64,000 bases of DNA from assembly GCA_902556855.1 (NCBI GenBank), contig CACDXJ010000002.1, positions 1 to 64,000 of the forward strand, read 5' to 3'. The stretch's first letter is position 1. Each line of letters opens with the position of its first letter. A program made the position numbers and the translations under genes. The notes below the pieces were generated by a model that saw only the letters and a list, made by a program, of their open reading frames with translations, ran no database searches and had not been told where the DNA came from. This DNA comes from an uncultured Pelagibacteraceae bacterium. GTDB lineage: Bacteria; Pseudomonadota; Alphaproteobacteria; Pelagibacterales; Pelagibacteraceae. Below are positions 58,083 through 64,000 of the stretch, piece after piece.

Positions 58083-58625
58083 TTAATTTAGCTTAATTGA
58101 TTTTAATTTTTGATTTAATTTTCCCATTATTTCTTTAGTAATATCCAAATTTTCATCTGCTAAGAGAAGATTTTTTTTGTCTATAACCATTCTAATTTTC
58201 TTCTCTTGCATATATTCTCTTATAATTGGATTAAGGTTTTTTAAAAGTTCATTCCTTGCTTTGGCTCTTTCAGTCGCTACAGAATTTAACAGGTTATTTC
58301 TTTCTTTTTGTAAGTTTGAAACTTTTGATCTTAATTCAGTTACTTTTTTTTTATATTCCTCGGGTGAAATAATTTTTTTTTGCTCTATAATTTTCTTTTC
58401 CTCTTCCTGTATATTTTTTTCTTTATTATTTAAACTTTTAATACCTTTATCTAGCTTGTTTTTAAGATATGTTTGAGCTTTTTTACCAGCATTACTCTCA
58501 TTAAGAATAAATTTAAAATCTAGAAAATAAGGCGCATCTGCAAATAAACTATTAGCTGAAAAAAAACTTATAAATAAAATAATTAAAATCTTTCTTAAAA
58601 AGCTCATTTTAAAAAGTTGTTCCAA
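58083..58625 (-). CDS. OmpH/Skp-family periplasmic chaperone
   Basis: Signal peptide, FILNESNAGKKAQTYLKNKLDKGIKSLNNKEKNIQEEEKKI coiled coil; between bamA and lpxD. Confidence 0.85.
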   Translation of the reverse strand: MEQLFKMSFLRKILIILFISFFSANSLFADAPYFLDFKFILNESNAGKKAQTYLKNKLDKGIKSLNNKEKNIQEEEKKIIEQKKIISPEEYKKKVTELRSKVSNLQKERNNLLNSVATERAKARNELLKNLNPIIREYMQEKKIRMVIDKKNLLLADENLDITKEIMGKLNQKLKSIKLN

Positions 58626-60843
58626 GGTTAAAATTAAAACTTTCTGTTACATCTGTGTCTGCTTTTAATAGGTTAGAAGCTAAAGTAAATGTCATCGGGC
58701 CTATAGGTGAGTTCCATCTAGCTGTAAGGCCTGTGGAAGATCTTAATTCATTACTTTGATCTACAGAACTATCGTAATCCACCCCCCATACATTTCCAAA
58801 ATCAAGAAAAAAACTAATGTCAGTATTTGTCGATTCAGGAAGCAAAGACGGCAAATTTGTTTCAAAATTAAAAGCTGCTGAATAATTTCCACCAATATGA
58901 TCGTTTCCATCTTTTGGTCCAATTTTATTTTTTTCAAAACCTCTTAATCTTCTTGAGCTTAAGCTAGTTCTTTTACTCAGTCTTACATTATCCTCTCCAA
59001 CACCAGTAACTGCTGAGGCGTAAAATTTGAATGCACTAACTACATCTGTACTAAAAGAATGATACTTACTTACACTTAAAACATTTGAGATTGACGCGCT
59101 ATCTGAGTAAAAAGGTAAGCTTTGACTAAAACTTATGATCGAACCACTTGTAGGCATAAATGCCCTATTTCTTCTATCGTAACTAAACCCATACCTTCCA
59201 GCTACTTCACTAAAAGTTCCACTCTGTTTTTTTAAAGTATCAGAGGCGTTAGTCTTTGTTTCTAAATCATCATAGCTTCCGCTAAATCCTAATGACGCTG
59301 TAATATTTTTATATTGCTCAAAAGACGTTCCAATACCAGCTGATAAAATCGAGTTTTTATAACCTCTATCTGGAACATCATTATTAGTACTAGATATAGA
59401 ATAATTTAAAGAATTTCCTAAAAAATCATAGTTTGGATCTTCATAGTTTAAAGTTCCCTTAATTCTCTCCTCGTCAACTTCAGCATTAAACCCCACTTTC
59501 TTACCTTGGCCTAACCAATTATTTTCAGAAACATTAAACGCAAAACTACCACCATTCGTACCTACACCTGCACCTGCTGATATTTCCCCAGTAGGCTTTT
59601 CTTCAACATTAATAGTTATAGTTTTTAAATTATTTTTACTTCCGTCTTCTACTTTTGATGTAACATTTTTAAAAATGTTTCTTGATTTTATTTCTGCTAT
59701 TGATTTATCTAAATTAAGTTTTGTAAAAGGGTCGCCTTCGTCTAAAATAAGTTCACTTCTTATAACATCTTCATTAGTTACGTTATTTCCAGTTATTGAA
59801 ATTCTCTCAACTAATACCTTATCTCCTTCAAAAACATTAAATATAATTTTGATAGTATCATCTTCAATTACTTCCTCAACATTATGCTCAACAAATTGTA
59901 AATTTTTGTCTGCAATTAATTCATCAAGGTTTTCTAATAATTTTTTTACCTTAAACGGTGAATAATAACTACCCAAATATTTTTCGTACTCTTTGTTTAA
60001 TGAAAAAAATAGTTTTTTATCAAAAACTGGATCTACATTTGTTGATATTTTTTGAATTACATATCTTATTCCTTCATCAATAGAATAAACTAAATCAGCT
60101 TGACCCGTATCTTGATTAATTTGTGCCATATTAGAGTTTACTTTTACATCATAAAAACCAAGAGATTTATAGTAATTTGATAAAAGTCTTTTATCTAAAT
60201 TAATTAAGTTTTCAGAAAAATTTGTATTTCTCGAAATTATTTTCCAAAATTTATCTTCCTCACTTGCAATAATATCTCGAAGTCTACCTGATCTAATTGA
60301 ATTATTTCCAATAAATTTGATCGAGGATATTTTTGTTTGCTTTCCTCTATCAACTTCAATAACTAAATCTAAATTATCACTATCAACCTCTCTTACTTTT
60401 GCATTAACAGAGCTAAAATTGTAACCTGCAGAAGCGTATAAATCTTTAATCAATTCAATATCTTTAGCTAAATAAGATTTTATAAATGACCTCTTCTCTT
60501 TTAGCTTGATTATTTTTTTTATTTGATCTTTATAATTATTACTCTTTTCACCTAATATAATTAGCTGATTTATAATTGGATACTCTTTTAAAGTAACAGT
60601 AAGAGTGTTGTTAATTAAATTTACACTTACGTTTTCAAAAAAATTAGTTGAATATAAATTTTTTAAGATGTCATCTAAATCGTTATCAGAATAATTTTTA
60701 CCAATACTTATCTCTCCGTATATTTTAACTGTTTCATCAGAAACTCTTTTGTTCCCTTTTATGATTAAGTTGTTTGCCACCTCGGCGTTTAAAGAGGTTA
60801 TTGAAAAAATCGAAATTATCAAAATGATCAAAATATTTTTCAT
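58609..60843 (-). CDS. bamA: Outer membrane protein assembly factor BamA
   Basis: Signal peptide, POTRA domains, surface antigen barrel (GAGVGTNGG, RLRGFEKNKIGP, SPIGPMTFTLASNL) ending in F. Confidence 0.95.
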   Translation of the reverse strand: MKNILIILIISIFSITSLNAEVANNLIIKGNKRVSDETVKIYGEISIGKNYSDNDLDDILKNLYSTNFFENVSVNLINNTLTVTLKEYPIINQLIILGEKSNNYKDQIKKIIKLKEKRSFIKSYLAKDIELIKDLYASAGYNFSSVNAKVREVDSDNLDLVIEVDRGKQTKISSIKFIGNNSIRSGRLRDIIASEEDKFWKIISRNTNFSENLINLDKRLLSNYYKSLGFYDVKVNSNMAQINQDTGQADLVYSIDEGIRYVIQKISTNVDPVFDKKLFFSLNKEYEKYLGSYYSPFKVKKLLENLDELIADKNLQFVEHNVEEVIEDDTIKIIFNVFEGDKVLVERISITGNNVTNEDVIRSELILDEGDPFTKLNLDKSIAEIKSRNIFKNVTSKVEDGSKNNLKTITINVEEKPTGEISAGAGVGTNGGSFAFNVSENNWLGQGKKVGFNAEVDEERIKGTLNYEDPNYDFLGNSLNYSISSTNNDVPDRGYKNSILSAGIGTSFEQYKNITASLGFSGSYDDLETKTNASDTLKKQSGTFSEVAGRYGFSYDRRNRAFMPTSGSIISFSQSLPFYSDSASISNVLSVSKYHSFSTDVVSAFKFYASAVTGVGEDNVRLSKRTSLSSRRLRGFEKNKIGPKDGNDHIGGNYSAAFNFETNLPSLLPESTNTDISFFLDFGNVWGVDYDSSVDQSNELRSSTGLTARWNSPIGPMTFTLASNLLKADTDVTESFNFNLGTTF

Positions 60844-60848
60844 AAGTA

Positions 60849-62006
60849 TTAACTAATTTTCTTTATAGTTGATTTTCTCGCCCAGTTATCAATTTCATAT
60901 ATTTGATTAATATTTTTAGGTCTTCTTATAGCATATTTTTTATAATTTCTATCTTTCAGAATGCTCAAAATGAATTTATTAATGCTGAGAAAAGGTATCT
61001 TTTTTCCTAAAAAATGTTCAACTAATATTTCATTTGCTGCATTAATAATTATAGGAGTAGACGGATATTCATTTGCTCTCTTTTTGAGCTTTATAATTGG
61101 AAATATTTTTTGATCAACTTTTTTAAAGAAAATACTTTTTAAATAATTGCTTTCCTTAATTTTGTAAAATTCTTTAATATTTAGACCTTTATCAAAAATA
61201 GCGTTTGCTAGAGGTATTATCATTGATGTCTCATGATAAACAAATTTAGTTAATCCATTTTTAAATGTTACTATTGCATGTACAAGAGACTCTGGGTGTA
61301 TAACAATTTCAAGTTTACTTTCAGGTAAATTAAATAATTTTTGAGCCTCAATTAATTCAAAAATTTTATTCATTAAAGTTGCAGAATCAATTGAGATCTT
61401 CTTACCCATTTTCCACCTAGGATGTTTTAAAGCATCAGAGGGTTTTATTTTGTTAAGATCATTCACTTTAGTATTTAAAAAAGGGCCTCCTGAGGCCGTA
61501 ATAATTATTTTTTTAATTTCATTAATGTTATGATTTTCTAAAATTTTCATTATTGAAAAATGTTCTGAGTCAATTGGAATAATTTTTGTATTATTTACAG
61601 TTGCAGCTTTTTTAATTATATTCCATCCACATATAACCGACTCCTTGTTTGCAATCAGTATTTTTTTTGAATTTTTAATCATAGAAATAGTAGGCCTTAA
61701 TCCTGCTAATCCAGGAATAGCAGATATAGTTAAATCACTTTTCATAAAAGATTTATGTGACTCAAAATTATTTAAAATTTTAATTTTCTTTTTTTTTAAT
61801 TTATTTTTTATTTTTTTAAATGTTTCAAAATTATTAATAATAAATATTTTTGGTTTATATTTTTTGATTTGATTGAGAATTATCGAGTAATTTTTATTTG
61901 CTGAAAGAATATTTACTTTGAAATGATTTTTTTTTTTATCTATAATTTTTAATGTAGAAAGGCCTATTGAGCCAGTTGATCCAAGAATTGAAATTGATTT
62001 AGTCAT
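60849..62006 (-). CDS. dxr: 1-deoxy-D-xylulose 5-phosphate reductoisomerase
   Basis: ILGSTGSIGLSTLKII, NKESVICGW, PIDSEHFSI, ASGGPF, HPRWKMGKKISIDSATLMNK. Confidence 0.95.
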   Translation of the reverse strand: MTKSISILGSTGSIGLSTLKIIDKKKNHFKVNILSANKNYSIILNQIKKYKPKIFIINNFETFKKIKNKLKKKKIKILNNFESHKSFMKSDLTISAIPGLAGLRPTISMIKNSKKILIANKESVICGWNIIKKAATVNNTKIIPIDSEHFSIMKILENHNINEIKKIIITASGGPFLNTKVNDLNKIKPSDALKHPRWKMGKKISIDSATLMNKIFELIEAQKLFNLPESKLEIVIHPESLVHAIVTFKNGLTKFVYHETSMIIPLANAIFDKGLNIKEFYKIKESNYLKSIFFKKVDQKIFPIIKLKKRANEYPSTPIIINAANEILVEHFLGKKIPFLSINKFILSILKDRNYKKYAIRRPKNINQIYEIDNWARKSTIKKIS

Positions 62007-62644
62007 AGAAAAAATAATAAGAGTCCAGTTGGTAAACCAAAAAGTATACTATCTAACCTGTCAAGAATTCCACCATGACCTGGTAAAAAATTACTTGTAT
62101 CTTTAATTTTTGCTTTTCTTTTTATATATGAAAAAATTAAATCTCCAATTTGGCATGCTATAGAAATTCCGATCGAAAGGAATAAGATGCTTAGGTTTAC
62201 AGTATTAGTATAATAAAAAGTAAGGGACATTATTGTTAAATAAGTAAATACAATAGAACCTATTGCGCCAGAAATTGTTTTATTGGGACTTATCTTTGTA
62301 AGTTTTGGTCCTTTTAAAAAGTTTCCAATAACATATCCTCCAATGTCTGAAGATATACAACCTAATAATATAATTAAAATTAGAATTTTAAGATGAATTA
62401 AATCGGAAAATACCAAAAATAAAAAACAAAAGAAAAACATATAGGTTATAAAAAAGAAATTGAAAAAAAATATGAAAATATTTCTTTTAAATATTTTATT
62501 TATTAAGTTATGAAATTCAAGAAGCGCAATTACGCCTAATACTATTAAACTATATACTAAAAATATTTTTAAGGTAAAAATTAGATATACCATTATTAAC
62601 AAAAATAAAGATGTATAAACTCTGTTTTTAAAATTTTTTTTCAT
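62003..62644 (-). CDS. cdsA: Phosphatidate cytidylyltransferase
   Basis: SDIGGYVIGNFLKGPKLTKISPNKTISG...GDLIFSYIKRKAKIKDTSNFLPGHGGILDRLDS. Confidence 0.93.
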   Translation of the reverse strand: MKKNFKNRVYTSLFLLIMVYLIFTLKIFLVYSLIVLGVIALLEFHNLINKIFKRNIFIFFFNFFFITYMFFFCFLFLVFSDLIHLKILILIILLGCISSDIGGYVIGNFLKGPKLTKISPNKTISGAIGSIVFTYLTIMSLTFYYTNTVNLSILFLSIGISIACQIGDLIFSYIKRKAKIKDTSNFLPGHGGILDRLDSILFGLPTGLLLFFL

Positions 62645-63309
62645 TAAATTTTGCCAAAATTTCTCTTACTTTTTTTATATTTAGATATAATTTTTTTTAA
62701 ATCACTAGAATTAAAATCAGGCCACAATTTTTTTAAGAAAAAAAGTTCAGCATATGCAAGCTGCCAAAGCATAAAATTGCTCAGTCTTTGATGTCCGCCT
62801 GTTCTTACAAGTATTTCTGGGTCAGGCATATTTTTAGTATAAAGATTTTTTTCAAAATTTTTCACATTAGTTTGTTTTGTTTTATTTGCTGCTCTTACTA
62901 TCTCATTTTTTGATCCATAATTGACAGCTAAATTTACAACAATTTTTTTGTTTTTTTTTGTATAACTCAGTGTTTTTTTTAGAATTTGCCTTATATCTGG
63001 AGATAAATTTTTTTGATCGCCTAATATGTTAATTCTTATTCCTGATGAATTGATAATCTTCAACTCTTTAGAAAAGTAACTTTTAATTAGTCTAAATAAA
63101 AAATTTATCTCTGCTCTTGGTCTTTTCCAGTTTTCAGATGAAAAAACATAAAAAGTAACGAATGGTATTTTTAGATTTATTGAGGCTTTAACAATTTTTT
63201 TAACTGTCTCAACTCCTTTAATGTGGCCAAAGTTTCTCCCTTTAGATTTTTTTTTACCCCACCTTCCATTGCCATCCATAATGAAAGCAATATGGTTGAG
63301 CTTGTTCAT
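62644..63309 (-). CDS. uppS: Isoprenyl (undecaprenyl) diphosphate synthase
   Basis: HIAFIMDGNGRWGKKKSKGRNFGHIKGVE, SSENWKRP, RTGGHQRLSNFMLWQLAYAE. Confidence 0.94.
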   Translation of the reverse strand: MNKLNHIAFIMDGNGRWGKKKSKGRNFGHIKGVETVKKIVKASINLKIPFVTFYVFSSENWKRPRAEINFLFRLIKSYFSKELKIINSSGIRINILGDQKNLSPDIRQILKKTLSYTKKNKKIVVNLAVNYGSKNEIVRAANKTKQTNVKNFEKNLYTKNMPDPEILVRTGGHQRLSNFMLWQLAYAELFFLKKLWPDFNSSDLKKIISKYKKSKRNFGKI

Positions 63310-63866
63310 ATTTGTATAATCTCTTTTTCTTTTTCAATTAGTATTTTTTCAATATTTTCAATGTTTGAATCGGTTATTTTTTGTATGTTTTTTTCAAAAT
63401 TTTTATTTTCATCTTCTGATATTTTTTTATCTTTAAGTTTTTTTTTTAAATCTTCGTTAGCTTCTCTTCTGATATTTCTTATTGCGATTTTACTTTTTTC
63501 ACCCATATTTTTTAGAATCTTAATCATCTCTTTTCTTCTTTCCTCCGTAAGGTCTGGAATTCGTAATCTGATTATTTGTCCATCTATTTGTGGATTTATT
63601 CCTAATTCTGATTTTTGTATAGCTGACTCAATAAGGTTTATATTTGCTTTATCCCAAACTTGTATCGAAATCAATCTTGCCTCTGGCACACTTACAGTTC
63701 CAAGTTGTTGTATTGGCATAAATTGTCCGTATACATCGACCTTGATAGTATCCAACATGTTTATATTAGCTCTTCCTGTCCTTAATGTAGATGTATCTTT
63801 TCTGAATGATTGGATGCTCTTTTCCATTTTAATTGAATAGTTTTTCTCGTTAAATTCAGAGCTCAA
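63306..63866 (-). CDS. frr: Ribosome recycling factor (TTG start)
   Basis: MEKSIQSFRKDTSTLRTGRANINMLDTIKVDVYG, LTEERRKEMIKI, AIRNIRREANEDLKKKLKDKKISEDE. The start codon at 63866-63864 reads TTG on the minus strand. Confidence 0.94.
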   Translation of the reverse strand: MSSEFNEKNYSIKMEKSIQSFRKDTSTLRTGRANINMLDTIKVDVYGQFMPIQQLGTVSVPEARLISIQVWDKANINLIESAIQKSELGINPQIDGQIIRLRIPDLTEERRKEMIKILKNMGEKSKIAIRNIRREANEDLKKKLKDKKISEDENKNFEKNIQKITDSNIENIEKILIEKEKEIIQI

Positions 63867-63868
63867 TT

Positions 63869-64000
63869 TTACACTCCTTCACCAACTTTAAATCTTATAA
63901 AATCTTTTATTTTTATTTGACCATTTGAAGAATTCTCTTTAATAACATCAGAGACTTTTTTTTGTGAGTCCATGATCCAAATCTGATTTAAAAGTGAGTT
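63869..64000 (-). CDS. tsf: Elongation factor Ts, C-terminus (truncated by window edge)
   Basis: Manual translation NSLLNQIWIMDSQKKVSDVIKENSSNGQIKIKDFIRFKVGEGV*; the 'IRFKVGEGV' end matches EF-Ts. Confidence 0.85.
   Translation of the reverse strand, partial: NSLLNQIWIMDSQKKVSDVIKENSSNGQIKIKDFIRFKVGEGV

Overview
The window is AT-rich and almost fully coding. Intergenic gaps are very short and many genes overlap by 1-8 bp. Gene content and order look like a streamlined alphaproteobacterium, most likely SAR11/Pelagibacterales; this is inferred from content, no search was run. Main blocks: (i) a left edge with a truncated sulfotransferase-like gene, two decayed sugar-metabolism gene remnants pointing away from each other, and tRNA-Cys and tRNA-Asn; (ii) an AapJQMP-type amino-acid ABC transporter; (iii) zapE, galE and tRNA-Arg; (iv) an Fe(III) ABC transporter preceded by two perfect 7-1-7 Fur-box-like palindromes; (v) a carbon block with 6-phosphofructokinase, pyruvate kinase, GAPDH, a GlpVSTPQU-type glycerol ABC transporter, glpK and a gpsA-like gene; (vi) trkH/trkA/ntrX/ntrY; (vii) compacted alphaproteobacterial housekeeping clusters (ispDF to tpiA, ppiD-trpEGDC-lexA-gltX, lpxB to tsf). 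No CRISPR array, rRNA, prophage or transposase was found. The best second-look items are the sugar-cluster deletion scar, the glycerol/EMP block, a lexA-gltX operon ending in a four-cysteine Cas4-like PD-(D/E)XK nuclease, a predicted lipoprotein AapJ, small unannotated ORFs, and specific genes missing from normally conserved clusters (pdhABC/lpd, dusB-ntrBC, moaC-moeA, comEC, pyrH, rseP).
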